From Flavobacteriaceae bacterium NBU2973 (lineage in GTDB: Bacteria; Bacteroidota; Bacteroidia; Flavobacteriales; Flavobacteriaceae), in contig JAOEIQ010000005.1 in NCBI GenBank assembly GCA_026162565.1, positions 124,001 to 188,000 on the forward strand: a DNA stretch of 64,000 bases. Reading direction: 5' to 3'. Shown piece after piece: positions 28,176 through 37,510 of this stretch (positions are counted from its first letter, which is position 1; each line of letters starts with the position of its first letter). Under the pieces are notes generated by a model. That model made no database searches, was not told the origin of the DNA, and saw nothing but the letters and a program-made list of their open reading frames with translations. The translations under genes were made by a program, and so were the position numbers.

Positions 28176-29060
28176 ATGTCGTTACGAGTTGAAAAAAAAT
28201 TTGCATTAGCATCAATTGACTTTGAGGGTAAGAGTATCGAAGAATTACGATCTCTCTATAAAGACACCTTGCATCAAGGTATGCATGGTGTATGCTTTAG
28301 TGCTTATATTGATGGGCAACAACCTGGCGACATATTGACTGAAAAACAAATACGACAACGTTTTGAAATTATTAAACCATACACCAAATGGGTACGATCG
28401 TTTTCTTGTACCGAAGGGAACGAACTAATTCCAAAAATTGCCAAAGAATATGGTATAAAAACCCTAGTTGGTGCATGGTTAGGTGATAATAAAGACACTA
28501 ATGAAAAAGAGTTAGAAAGCTTAATTAATTTAGCAAAACAAGGGTATGTAGATATTGCAGCAGTCGGCAATGAGGTGATGTATAGAGGAGATTTGACTGA
28601 AGATGAATTGTTAAATTTTATCTATCATGCAAAAAAAGAACTAACCAATATTCCTGTCGGTTATGTAGATGCCTATTACGAATTTTCAGAACGTCAAGCT
28701 ATTACAGATGCCTGTGATGTCATACTAGCTAACTGCTATCCCTTTTGGGAAGGTTGCGATCAAGACTATTCTCTGTTATATATGAAGGACATGTATAATA
28801 GAGCATTAAAAGCAGGAAATGGTAAAAAAGTGATAATTACCGAAACAGGCTGGCCAAATAAAGGTTCTAATCTTGAAGGAGCTTTCCCTTCAGAGGAAAA
28901 TGCTATCAAATATTTTATTAATGCTCAAAAATGGTCTGCTGAAGAAGATATTGACATGTTTTATTTTTCATCATTTGATGAATCTTGGAAAGTTGGAGAT
29001 GAAGGTGATGTAGGTGCTTTTTGGGGAATTTGGGACTCCAAAGAAAAATTAAAATTTTAA
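28176..29060 (+). CDS. Cytosolic short GH17 enzyme (copy D)
   Basis: A 294-residue GH17 protein with no signal peptide, clearly a tandem duplicate of copy C: both share IRSF/VRSFSC..EGNE, TLVGAWLGD, IPVGYVDAYYEFS, YPFWEGC and TETGWP. The acid/base is Glu133 in AAVGNEVMY and the nucleophile is Glu223 in IITETGWP. The N-terminus lacks the Tyr-rich start of copy C. It is 16 bases after copy C and is the last catalytic gene of operon 2. Retention of both catalytic residues in both copies argues against decay; a division of labour by chain length or linkage is possible. Confidence 0.85.
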   Translation: MSLRVEKKFALASIDFEGKSIEELRSLYKDTLHQGMHGVCFSAYIDGQQPGDILTEKQIRQRFEIIKPYTKWVRSFSCTEGNELIPKIAKEYGIKTLVGAWLGDNKDTNEKELESLINLAKQGYVDIAAVGNEVMYRGDLTEDELLNFIYHAKKELTNIPVGYVDAYYEFSERQAITDACDVILANCYPFWEGCDQDYSLLYMKDMYNRALKAGNGKKVIITETGWPNKGSNLEGAFPSEENAIKYFINAQKWSAEEDIDMFYFSSFDESWKVGDEGDVGAFWGIWDSKEKLKF

Positions 29061-29136
29061 CTTCTTATTAGCACTAACTTTCCCTTGTTAAACTTTGTTT
29101 TTCTTATATTTAATATCTTATAATTTCTAAATCAAA

Positions 29137-32100
29137 ATGAAAAAAAAACATATTAAATACTCCCTACTATTTCTTATTTTTTTCATCTTAATATCTTGTA
29201 GTAACAATACAAAAAGACCTTATGCAGATAAAATAGTTGGAGGTTTAGATTTACTTACTTCAGAAGAAACTGGTATAGATTTTAGTAATGATATCACAGA
29301 AACAAAAGCATTACATCATTATTACTTTAGTCAAATTTATTTAGGGTCCGGAGTTGCAATTGGTGATATTAATAATGATGGTTTACCTGACATTTTTTTT
29401 GGTGGAAACCAAGTTAGTGATAGACTATATCTAAACAAAGGTGATTTTAAATTTGAAGACATAACTAAATCATCAAAAGTTGCAATAAATTCTGGTTGGA
29501 CTTGGGGAGTAACCATGGTAGACATAAATTCTGATGGCTATTTAGACATCTATGTTAGTCGAAATGGCCACTCTTTTAAACCTGAAGACAGAAGAAATCA
29601 ACTATACATAAATAATCAGGATTTAACTTTTACTGAATCTGCAGTAAAGTATGGTTTAGCAGATATTGGCTTCTCTACCCAAGCTGTTTTTTTTGATATG
29701 GATAATGATGGTGATTTAGATATGTATCAATTAAATCAACCACCAGATAAAAAACTTATGCTCTCTAGAGATATACCTAAAAGTAGATATAAGTTTTTTC
29801 TAGATAGGATGTATCGAAATGATAATGGTAAATTCACAGATATATCACTAAATGTAGGTATAGATAGACGATTAGCTTATGGATTAAGTGTTAATGCTTC
29901 CGATTTTAATAACGATGGTTGGATAGATTTGTATGTCGCTAATGATTATGCCATGCCAGATTTCATGTATTACAATAATGGTGATGGTACTTTTAGAAAT
30001 GTAATTAATGAAGAGCTTAAACACATAACTCAATTAAGTATGGGCTCTGATACTGGTGATATCAATAATGATGGGCTTTTAGATTTAATCACAACAGATA
30101 TGATGCCTGAAGATCATTTTCGATCAAAAACCAATATGGCTTCTATGAGCACTGAAGTTTTTGAGGCATTAGTTGATGCCGGAGGGCATCACCAATACAT
30201 GACCAACACCTTACAGATAAATACTGGTTTAGGCTCATTTTCAGATATAGGTAATTTAGCTGGAGTCTCCAGCACAGATTGGAGCTGGGCAAGTTTAATT
30301 GCAGACCTAGATAATGATGGCTGGAAAGATATTATAGTATCTAATGGAGTTAAGAAAGATGTGGATAATAATGATTACCGAAATGTATTAAGCAAACTAG
30401 ATCCTGATAATACAACAGTAGACCAATTATTTGAAATGAGTAAAGAGGCTCCTTCAGAACCCATACCAAATTATGCATTTAGAAATAAAGGAAATTTAGA
30501 ATTTGAAAAAGTTTCTAAAAAATGGGGATTTGATATTCCAAGTTTCTCTAATGGTATGGCTTATGGTGATTTAGATAATGATGGTGATTTAGATATTGTA
30601 ATAAATAATATAGATTCAGAAGCTTTTGTTTTTAAAAATAATGCTACTGGTAATTTTTTTAAAGTTAAGATTCAAGGTCCTGATAAAAATACTTTTGGTT
30701 ATGGAGCTAAAGCGATTATAAGCCATAATGGTAAAACTCAAATGGCCGAAAATTTTGTGACACGAGGTTATTTTTCTTCGGTAAACCCAGGATTTTTCTT
30801 TGGCCTTGGAGAAGATCAAAAACTAGATAAAGTAGAAGTAATTTGGCCTGATGGAAAAATCAATACCTTTTTAGATGTTAAAGCCAATCAAGAACTTATT
30901 GCTAAATACTCAAACTCTAAAACTAGAACTAATACTGTTGATAACAATAAATCTTTACTAACCAAATTAACTGCAAACGATTTAGGTTTAGATTTTAAAC
31001 ATATTGAAAATAAACATGATGAATTTGTAGAAGAAATTCTTCTTCCTCATAACATTTCCCAAAATGGACCATTCATGGCAATAGGTGATGTAGATGGAGA
31101 TAATACCGACGATTTATTTATTGGTGGTGCTTCTGGGCAATCAGGAGTATTATATTTACAAAAACAAAATGGTCAATTTATAAAAAGCACCTCACAACCT
31201 TGGGAGAATGAAAAACAATCAGAAGATTTAGGTGTTGTATTTATTGATGTAGACAATGATCAAGATTTAGATTTGTATGTTTCAAGTGGTGGAAGTGAAT
31301 TTAAACAAGGAGATAAGAGACTAAAAGACAGATTATACATAAATAATGGTAATGGCCAATTTTCTAAAAACGAAAAAGCAATTCCAAATATTTTTGAAAG
31401 TTCTCAATCTGTAAAAGCTTCAGATATTGATAATGATGGTGATTTAGACCTATTTATCGGTACTCGTTTGATTTCTGGAAAATATACCTATCCAGCATCT
31501 AGCTATTTTTTAATTAATGAAAACGGATCGTTTAAAAAAGACTCTGATTCTAAATCTCTTGAAAATATTGGTATGGTAACAGATGCTGTATTTACTGATA
31601 TAGATAATGATGGTGATGATGATTTAATGATTGTGGGCGAATGGATGGATATTAAAATATTATTAAACACTAACGGTGTATTTGAAGATCGATCAGAAGC
31701 CTTTGGTTTAACAAATACTAGAGGAATTTGGTGGTCTATTACAGCTGAAGATTTAGATAATGATGGTGATGATGATTACATTATTGGTAATCTAGGTAAA
31801 AATAATAAGTTTAAAGCATCTAAAGAACACCCTTTTAAAGTATATGCCAACGATTTTGATAGCAATGGAACTAATGATATTGTTTTGGCAAAGTTTTATA
31901 AAAATGACTATGTCCCTCTAAGAGGAAGAGAATGTACAAGTCAACAGATGCCTTATGTTGCAGAAAAATTTGAAGACTACAGTAGTTTTGCTTCATCCAA
32001 ACTTATAGATATTCTTCCAGAGGAGAAAGTAGACGAAGCAATTATATATGAGATTTCAAGTTTCGAGAGTATTATACTAATCAATGATAATGGAAAACTA

Positions 32101-32427
32101 ACCAAAAAAGCATTGCCTAATGAAGCACAAATTTCGCCAATAAAATCCTCATTAGTTTTAGATGTTAATGATGATGGTCATTTAGATATCATTACCGCTG
32201 GAAATCATTATGGAGTGGAGGTTGAAACAACCAGATACGATGCTGGTTATGGTACAGTTTTAATTGGTGATGGACAAAACAATTTTAAGTTTTTTACACC
32301 ACAAAAAAGTGGGCTTTTTCTGCCTTATGATAGCAGAGATATGAAACTAATAAAATTCAGTAACAGCAAACATATTTTAACAACAAACAACAATAATATT
32401 TTGTCAATTTTTAAACCAAACAAATAA
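29137..32427 (+). CDS. Giant VCBS/FG-GAP repeat lipoprotein with ASPIC/UnbV domain
   Basis: A 1096-residue lipoprotein with lipobox LISC (Cys21). It carries about a dozen FG-GAP/VCBS repeats with the calcium-binding core DxNxDGxxD (for example GDINNDGLPD, VDINSDGYLD, GDLDNDGDLD), arranged as two propellers. Between them lies an ASPIC/UnbV domain near 515-590, recognisable by GYGAKA and VEVIWPDGK. Such proteins occur next to SusC/SusD genes in Bacteroidetes, but their molecular job is not settled; surface adhesion or assembly is a guess. It is 76 bases after GH17 copy D and in the same direction, so it may be read through from operon 2 or have its own promoter. Confidence 0.83.
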   Translation: MKKKHIKYSLLFLIFFILISCSNNTKRPYADKIVGGLDLLTSEETGIDFSNDITETKALHHYYFSQIYLGSGVAIGDINNDGLPDIFFGGNQVSDRLYLNKGDFKFEDITKSSKVAINSGWTWGVTMVDINSDGYLDIYVSRNGHSFKPEDRRNQLYINNQDLTFTESAVKYGLADIGFSTQAVFFDMDNDGDLDMYQLNQPPDKKLMLSRDIPKSRYKFFLDRMYRNDNGKFTDISLNVGIDRRLAYGLSVNASDFNNDGWIDLYVANDYAMPDFMYYNNGDGTFRNVINEELKHITQLSMGSDTGDINNDGLLDLITTDMMPEDHFRSKTNMASMSTEVFEALVDAGGHHQYMTNTLQINTGLGSFSDIGNLAGVSSTDWSWASLIADLDNDGWKDIIVSNGVKKDVDNNDYRNVLSKLDPDNTTVDQLFEMSKEAPSEPIPNYAFRNKGNLEFEKVSKKWGFDIPSFSNGMAYGDLDNDGDLDIVINNIDSEAFVFKNNATGNFFKVKIQGPDKNTFGYGAKAIISHNGKTQMAENFVTRGYFSSVNPGFFFGLGEDQKLDKVEVIWPDGKINTFLDVKANQELIAKYSNSKTRTNTVDNNKSLLTKLTANDLGLDFKHIENKHDEFVEEILLPHNISQNGPFMAIGDVDGDNTDDLFIGGASGQSGVLYLQKQNGQFIKSTSQPWENEKQSEDLGVVFIDVDNDQDLDLYVSSGGSEFKQGDKRLKDRLYINNGNGQFSKNEKAIPNIFESSQSVKASDIDNDGDLDLFIGTRLISGKYTYPASSYFLINENGSFKKDSDSKSLENIGMVTDAVFTDIDNDGDDDLMIVGEWMDIKILLNTNGVFEDRSEAFGLTNTRGIWWSITAEDLDNDGDDDYIIGNLGKNNKFKASKEHPFKVYANDFDSNGTNDIVLAKFYKNDYVPLRGRECTSQQMPYVAEKFEDYSSFASSKLIDILPEEKVDEAIIYEISSFESIILINDNGKLTKKALPNEAQISPIKSSLVLDVNDDGHLDIITAGNHYGVEVETTRYDAGYGTVLIGDGQNNFKFFTPQKSGLFLPYDSRDMKLIKFSNSKHILTTNNNNILSIFKPNK

Positions 32428-32557
32428 TAAACACATTGTATGGTGACTATAACTAGTCCCTTTTTTAGAGCTTAACTATTAAAAAACTGATAATCAGATA
32501 AATAAAATTATAGAATTTAAATACAAAAAAGATGTTAAATTCAAACTGTATGGTTTT

Positions 32558-32572
32558 TGTATAGGTGTAATT
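32558..32572 (-). promoter_or_regulatory. Inverted copy of the 15-base operator-like motif
   Basis: The minus strand here reads AATTACACCTATACA, identical to 11422-11436. It lies 85 bases upstream of the CBM gene start. TGTATGGT, similar to the core, also occurs at 32437-32444 and 32547-32554. The intergenic span of 229 bases otherwise holds only AT-rich sequence. Confidence 0.45.
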
Positions 32573-32656
32573 AACAGTAAATCCAGATAAATTTTTGGAT
32601 ATTGTAAATCAAAACAAATTTTAACAACCCAAACATTAAATTAAACAATACAAATT

Positions 32657-34210
32657 ATGAAAAAAATTACTTTTTTAGTTTTCTTGCTTGTATCTGCTTT
32701 AGGATTCTCTCAAGAGTTAGTCACCAATGGTGATTTTCAAACTGGAACTGATGGAGCTCCATTCTACAGTGGTGGTGAAAACAATCCAATTGAAGTCGTA
32801 GATATAGGTGGCGGAAATTTAGCATTTCGTGCAAACGTAGCTGTGGCTAATGCACCAGAACCATGGAGAGTGAACTTAAGTCAAATTGTAGCATTAGAAG
32901 ACAATACTGCTTACGAACTTACTTTTGATGCTTTTACAGATTCCTCTACTGGTAGTAGAGACATATTAGTAAGTTTAGGTCAAGCTGGAGGTCCATTCAA
33001 TGGCACAACACCTGTTGCTGCTAGTTTAACTGATACTTCTCAAACCTTTAATTTCACAATCACTACAAATTTTGATACGGCCAACACAATGCCAACTTCT
33101 GGAGCTGCGGGAAGTCGTGTGATTTTTGACATGGCTAATACTACTGGTTTTGTTTGGATCGATAATGTATCTCTTCAAGAAGTAGATGGCTCTTTATCTG
33201 ATATCACCTTAAGCGATTTACAAATCGATGGCGCAACGATATCTGATTTCAATCCTTCTACAACTACCTACAACGTTAGTGTTGCCAATGCGATGCCTGT
33301 ACCGCAGATAACAACCGTAACAACAACAAATCCAAACGCTACTGTAGGCACTATCAATGACGCCACAAGTGTACCTGGTACCGCAACATTTGATGTCACT
33401 TCTGAAAATGGCAGCGTGATGCAGACATACACTGTTAACTATCTATTGCAAGGAGCAGAGGTTGATTTAGTAGATAATGGTGGTTTTGAAGCTGGTGATT
33501 ATTCTGGCTGGCAACAATTTGAAAGTACTCCAGGTAACCAAACAATAACAATGACAAACCCTTCAAGTGGTACTTTTGCTGCAAGCATAAATAACACTAC
33601 GTTAAGTTCTAATAGTTTGATTAAAAGCGCAAACAAAGGAGTTGGAATTGTAGAACCAAATACAGACATAACAGTAAAGTTTGACATGCGTGGTTCAACA
33701 GGAAATGGTGGTGTGGTTTTTGTAGAGCTATTTTCTGAATTATCAGGAGGTGGAGTATCTAACGCAGAAATTTTAGGAGGAGGACCTATAGCTCTTAATG
33801 CTGACCCTAATGTCTGGACTAGTTATGAGTTTATGACAACTCTAGGATCTGATGTTTCTGGAGGTGTAACACTCCAAATTGGTGCAGTTAATGGAGGTGC
33901 TACAGGATCATTTGCAGATATAGTTGTAGATAACGCAGAAATGCTATACACGCCTACTTTAAGTAATGAAAGTTTTAATACTACAGAGTTCAAAGTATTC
34001 CCTAATCCAACATTAACGGATTGGAATATAACTGCAAATACGTCTATAAACTCTATTTCAGTATTCAACATATTAGGAAGACAAGTAATGACTTTATCTC
34101 CTAATTCTAATACTGCTAAAATAGATACCCAAGATTTAAATTCTGGTGTTTATTTTGCAAGAATTGAAGGAGTTGCAGGAACGAAAACTGTAAAACTTAT
34201 TAAACAATAA
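32657..34210 (+). CDS. T9SS-exported carbohydrate-binding protein
   Basis: A 517-residue secreted protein: signal peptide 1-19 (ending GFSQ); a CBM4_9-like jelly roll at about 20-172, closing with FVWIDNVSLQEV; a cadherin-like beta-sandwich at about 180-265 (ITLSDLQIDGATISDFNPST); a second jelly roll at about 270-430 starting DNGGFEAGDYSGW; and a type A sorting domain of the type IX secretion system at about 445-517 (FKVFPNPT at its start, SGVYFARIEG near the end). No catalytic residues are visible. It should be secreted or surface-bound and help hold glucan. It has its own upstream region with the shared 15-base motif and a terminator behind it. Confidence 0.85.
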   Translation: MKKITFLVFLLVSALGFSQELVTNGDFQTGTDGAPFYSGGENNPIEVVDIGGGNLAFRANVAVANAPEPWRVNLSQIVALEDNTAYELTFDAFTDSSTGSRDILVSLGQAGGPFNGTTPVAASLTDTSQTFNFTITTNFDTANTMPTSGAAGSRVIFDMANTTGFVWIDNVSLQEVDGSLSDITLSDLQIDGATISDFNPSTTTYNVSVANAMPVPQITTVTTTNPNATVGTINDATSVPGTATFDVTSENGSVMQTYTVNYLLQGAEVDLVDNGGFEAGDYSGWQQFESTPGNQTITMTNPSSGTFAASINNTTLSSNSLIKSANKGVGIVEPNTDITVKFDMRGSTGNGGVVFVELFSELSGGGVSNAEILGGGPIALNADPNVWTSYEFMTTLGSDVSGGVTLQIGAVNGGATGSFADIVVDNAEMLYTPTLSNESFNTTEFKVFPNPTLTDWNITANTSINSISVFNILGRQVMTLSPNSNTAKIDTQDLNSGVYFARIEGVAGTKTVKLIKQ

Positions 34211-34233
34211 GGTTTTATAAATTATAATACTAA

Positions 34234-34268
34234 AAGAGCGTGTTTATTTTTAAGCACGCTTTTTTTTA
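34234..34268 (+). terminator. Terminator after the T9SS CBM gene
   Basis: The arms AGCGTGTTTA and TAAGCACGCT pair (one G-T) around a short T-rich loop and are followed by a run of nine Ts. It lies just before the LacI-type gene. Confidence 0.85.
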
Positions 34269-34285
34269 TAGTATATTTATAATAT

Positions 34286-35290
34286 ATGATTACACTAAAA
34301 CAACTAGCAAAAGAATTAGAAGTATCTATTTCCACTGTATCCAAGGCACTAAATGATAGCGAAGAAATTAGTGCAGAAACCATTAAGCGAGTTAAAAAAC
34401 TGGCTGAACACTATAATTATAAACCTAATAAGGTTGCTTTAAGCTTAAAAAATAGTCGCACGCGAACCATTGGTGTAATCATACCTAGTATACTAAATCC
34501 GTTTTTTGCTAGGGTTTTATATGGTATAGAAAAAGAAGCCTCTGAAAAAGGCTACCAAATTATTACCTGCATGTCTAATGAGTCGCTACAAAAAGAACAA
34601 AACAGCATACAATTATTAGCCAATGGCAGTGTGGATGGTTTTATTTTAGCAGCTTCAGAAGAAACACAAACAGTAAACAATATCGATCACTTAAAAAGTA
34701 GCCTAAACCAAGGTTTACCGATTGTTATGTTTGATCGCGTCGCTAATGATATTCAATGCGACAAAATAATTATAGATGATTATAATGCAGCTTATAATGC
34801 AACCAACTCATTAATAGCAAAAAAAAGAAACCGAATTGCCTTATTCAGTACCATAAATAATTTAAGTGTTGGTAAATTACGAGTAAACGGCTACAAAAAA
34901 GCCTTATTTGATGCAAATATAGAGGTTGATGACTCGCTTATTTTAATAATCAACAAAGAAGTAGAAGCCTATTCTAAAATTCTTCAATTTATAAAAGAAC
35001 ATAACATTAATGGTATCCTGGCCATTGATAACTCTAGTGGTTTAATGGCCATTAATATAGCAACAGATTTAGGGATTAAAGTTCCTGAAGATTTGTCTGT
35101 AATCGGGTTTTCAAACGAAATGCTTTCAAATTATTCATCTCCAAACTTAACAAGCATTGATCAGAATTCTGAAGATATAGGTAAAATGACTGTCAATTTA
35201 TTAATTGATAGACTGGAAAATAAACCTTTGGATAGTGATTATAAAACAAAAATAATTCCTACTAGTATTACCGAAAGAGGATCCTCATAA
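34286..35290 (+). CDS. LacI-family transcriptional regulator
   Basis: A 334-residue LacI/GalR-type regulator. The N-terminal helix-turn-helix is ITLKQLAKELEVSISTVSKA at 2-21, with hinge helix residues near 48-58 (NKVALSLKNSR). The periplasmic-binding-protein-like effector domain starts at TIGVIIPSILNPFFARV and ends with SIDQNSEDIGKMTVNLLIDR. It lies at the end of the beta-glucan locus, after a terminator, and so is a second candidate regulator for it besides the propeller/LuxR protein. The effector is unknown but a sugar or sugar phosphate is usual. It ends 10 bases before the YyaL-type gene. Confidence 0.9.
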   Translation: MITLKQLAKELEVSISTVSKALNDSEEISAETIKRVKKLAEHYNYKPNKVALSLKNSRTRTIGVIIPSILNPFFARVLYGIEKEASEKGYQIITCMSNESLQKEQNSIQLLANGSVDGFILAASEETQTVNNIDHLKSSLNQGLPIVMFDRVANDIQCDKIIIDDYNAAYNATNSLIAKKRNRIALFSTINNLSVGKLRVNGYKKALFDANIEVDDSLILIINKEVEAYSKILQFIKEHNINGILAIDNSSGLMAINIATDLGIKVPEDLSVIGFSNEMLSNYSSPNLTSIDQNSEDIGKMTVNLLIDRLENKPLDSDYKTKIIPTSITERGSS

Positions 35291-35299
35291 AAATCTATT

Positions 35300-37414
35300 T
35301 TGAAACATACAGTCTATTTCTTTTTTCTTTTTTTGTTCATTTATAATTGTTCTCAAAACAATACAAAATCTCAAACTGATACTCGTATTGCTAACGATTT
35401 AATTAATGAAACAAGCCCCTATTTACTACAACATGCTTATAATCCTGTCGATTGGAAAGCATGGAATGATGAAGCACTAAGATTAGCTAAACAACAAAAT
35501 AAACTAATAATTATATCTGTTGGTTACTCCTCCTGTCATTGGTGCCATGTGATGGAAGAAGAAAGTTTTGAAAACGATTCTGTCGCTAAATTAATGAACA
35601 CAAATTTTATTAATATTAAGGTTGATAGAGAGGAAAGACCTGATGTAGATCAAGTATATATGAATGCTGTTCAGCTTATGAATGGCAGTGGAGGTTGGCC
35701 TCTAAATTGTATTACTTTACCTGACGGCAGACCTGTTTTTGGCGGAACCTATTTTACAAAAGCACAATGGACAAAAATTTTAGAGGATATTTCTACTTTG
35801 TATAAAGAAAACCCTGAAAAAGTGATCGCTTATGCGGAAAAGTTAACAGAAGGTATTAGAAAATCTGACTTAATTACTGTTAATAAGAATAATGTAGTTT
35901 TTAATACATCTAATCTAAACGATTATATAAAGTCCTGGAAGTCTATATTAGACTACAAAGATGGTGGACAAAAAAACGCACCAAAATTTCCTATGCCAAG
36001 TAATTTAAATATGCTATTAAGACATAGCTTTCAAAATAATGATGAAGAATTACAAGACTTTGTAATAACAACCCTAACAAAAATGGCTGATGGAGGAATT
36101 AACGATCAAATTGGTGGTGGATTTTCTAGATATTCTGTTGATGACAAATGGCATGTACCTCATTTTGAAAAAATGCTTTATGATAATGCTCAATTAATTA
36201 GCTTATATTCTAGAGCATATCAATTAACAAAGAATAACTATTTTAAAACCATTGTTGAAGAAACTATTGACTTTATCCATACAGACCTTACTAATACTAA
36301 CAAAGGTACTTTTTATTCTGCTTTAGATGCTGATAGTAAAACAAAAGATGGAGAATTAGAAGAAGGCGCTTTTTATACTTGGACTCAAGAAGAACTGCAA
36401 TCTTTATTGAAGAATGATTTCTCTTTATTTAAAAACTACTACAATATAAATGCAACTGGTAAATGGGAAAACGACTCATATGTACTGATTAAAACACAAT
36501 CTAACGAGACCTTTGCAAAATCAAATAATATCTCTATTGAAGAATTAAAAGATAAGGTTGATCTGTGGAAAACAACACTTTACAAATACAGAGAAAATCG
36601 AGAAAAACCGAGAAAAGACGATAAGGTTTTAACGTCTTGGAATGCATTAATGCTAAAAGCTTATGTAGATGCTTATCGTGTTTTTAGAAAACCTGAATAT
36701 TTAGAAAGAGCCATTAAAAATGGTGAGTTTATTAAGAATACTCAAATAAATTCTGATGGCTCTTTATTTCATAATTATAAAGATGGTAAAAGTAGTGTTA
36801 TTGGATTTTCTGAAGATTATGCACATACAATTTCTGCATTTATTGATCTCTACCAAGCTACTTTTAATGAAGATTGGCTTGACACAGCTAAACAACTAAT
36901 GGACTATTGCCTTAAACACTTTAAAGACGATAAAAGTGGTATGTTCTATTTCACTTCAGATACACAATCTAGTTTAATTGCTAGAAAAATTGATGTTACA
37001 GACAATGTTATTCCGTCGTCTAATTCCGTGTTAGCAGATAATTTATTCAAATTGAGCCATTACTATTCTGAAACAAATTATGCAAAAATGGCAAAGCAGA
37101 TGTTAAGTAACATGAAGGCTGATATTGAGAAAGCTCCAGCTGGATATTCTAATTGGCTTAATCTATTTTTAAATTATTCAAATCCGTATTATGAAATAGC
37201 CATATCAGGAGAAAATGCTCTAGATAAGCTAAACGAAATTGATCAACACTATTTACCAAACATACTTATTGCAGGATCTAAATCAGACAGTCAATTACCT
37301 ATTATGAAAAACCGTTACAATGAAGGTGAGACTTATATTTTTGTTTGTGTAGATGGTACTTGTAAATTACCTGTTTCTGAAACTTCAAATGCCATTAATC
37401 AAATTTTAAAATAA
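35300..37414 (+). CDS. YyaL/DUF255-type thioredoxin-fold lipoprotein
   Basis: A 704-residue protein of the YyaL/SSP411 (spermatogenesis-associated 20) family: an N-terminal thioredoxin-like domain with motif CHWC at 79-82 and an (alpha/alpha)6-barrel domain like that of glycan epimerases and hydrolases. The only start giving a full domain is TTG at 35300; it directly yields a lipoprotein signal, with lipobox IYNC (Cys17), which supports it. The next in-frame Met is inside the thioredoxin fold. It begins 10 bases after the LacI gene, so the two may be co-transcribed. The function of the family is not established; lipidation makes it periplasmic here. Confidence 0.83.
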   Translation: MKHTVYFFFLFLFIYNCSQNNTKSQTDTRIANDLINETSPYLLQHAYNPVDWKAWNDEALRLAKQQNKLIIISVGYSSCHWCHVMEEESFENDSVAKLMNTNFINIKVDREERPDVDQVYMNAVQLMNGSGGWPLNCITLPDGRPVFGGTYFTKAQWTKILEDISTLYKENPEKVIAYAEKLTEGIRKSDLITVNKNNVVFNTSNLNDYIKSWKSILDYKDGGQKNAPKFPMPSNLNMLLRHSFQNNDEELQDFVITTLTKMADGGINDQIGGGFSRYSVDDKWHVPHFEKMLYDNAQLISLYSRAYQLTKNNYFKTIVEETIDFIHTDLTNTNKGTFYSALDADSKTKDGELEEGAFYTWTQEELQSLLKNDFSLFKNYYNINATGKWENDSYVLIKTQSNETFAKSNNISIEELKDKVDLWKTTLYKYRENREKPRKDDKVLTSWNALMLKAYVDAYRVFRKPEYLERAIKNGEFIKNTQINSDGSLFHNYKDGKSSVIGFSEDYAHTISAFIDLYQATFNEDWLDTAKQLMDYCLKHFKDDKSGMFYFTSDTQSSLIARKIDVTDNVIPSSNSVLADNLFKLSHYYSETNYAKMAKQMLSNMKADIEKAPAGYSNWLNLFLNYSNPYYEIAISGENALDKLNEIDQHYLPNILIAGSKSDSQLPIMKNRYNEGETYIFVCVDGTCKLPVSETSNAINQILK

Positions 37415-37451
37415 AAAAAGCCTCATCTTTAGTAAGATAAGGCTTTAGTAC
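37412..37451. repeat. 40-bp perfect direct repeat, left copy (terminator)
   Basis: Identical to 42091-42130, in the same orientation. It contains a hairpin with one mismatch (arms ending AAGCCT and AGGCTT) and a T run on the minus strand. The right copy includes the last three bases of tRNA-Leu. Confidence 0.95.
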
Positions 37452-37500
37452 ACTTGATTGACCTATTTTCGAACCAACATATCAAGTTGTTCAAAAATTT
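37412..37500 (-). ncRNA. Candidate small RNA unit 1
   Basis: Read on the minus strand, a hairpin (CTTGAT 37453-37458 pairing with ATCAAG 37481-37486) is followed by a short linker with GTAC, then a strong terminator hairpin (about 37418-37445) and a run of seven Ts. The loop of the first hairpin matches that of unit 2 without gaps (22 of 29 positions over 37457-37485). The terminator part, 37412-37451, is identical to the one after tRNA-Leu. A possible promoter with TTTG and TAAATTTTTG lies upstream. Expression is not shown. Confidence 0.4.
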
Positions 37501-37510
37501 AATTAGACAC

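Noticed and set aside
29137-32427. CRISPR-like or tandem DNA repeats in the VCBS gene
   Set aside because: The repetition (AATGATGGT-type) is codon-level and comes from the FG-GAP protein repeats; spacing is irregular and the frame is open throughout.
37441-37500. Decayed tRNA next to the left 40-bp repeat
   Set aside because: GGTTCGAA recalls a T-loop, but no acceptor, D or anticodon arm can be drawn; a hairpin shared with unit 2 explains it better.
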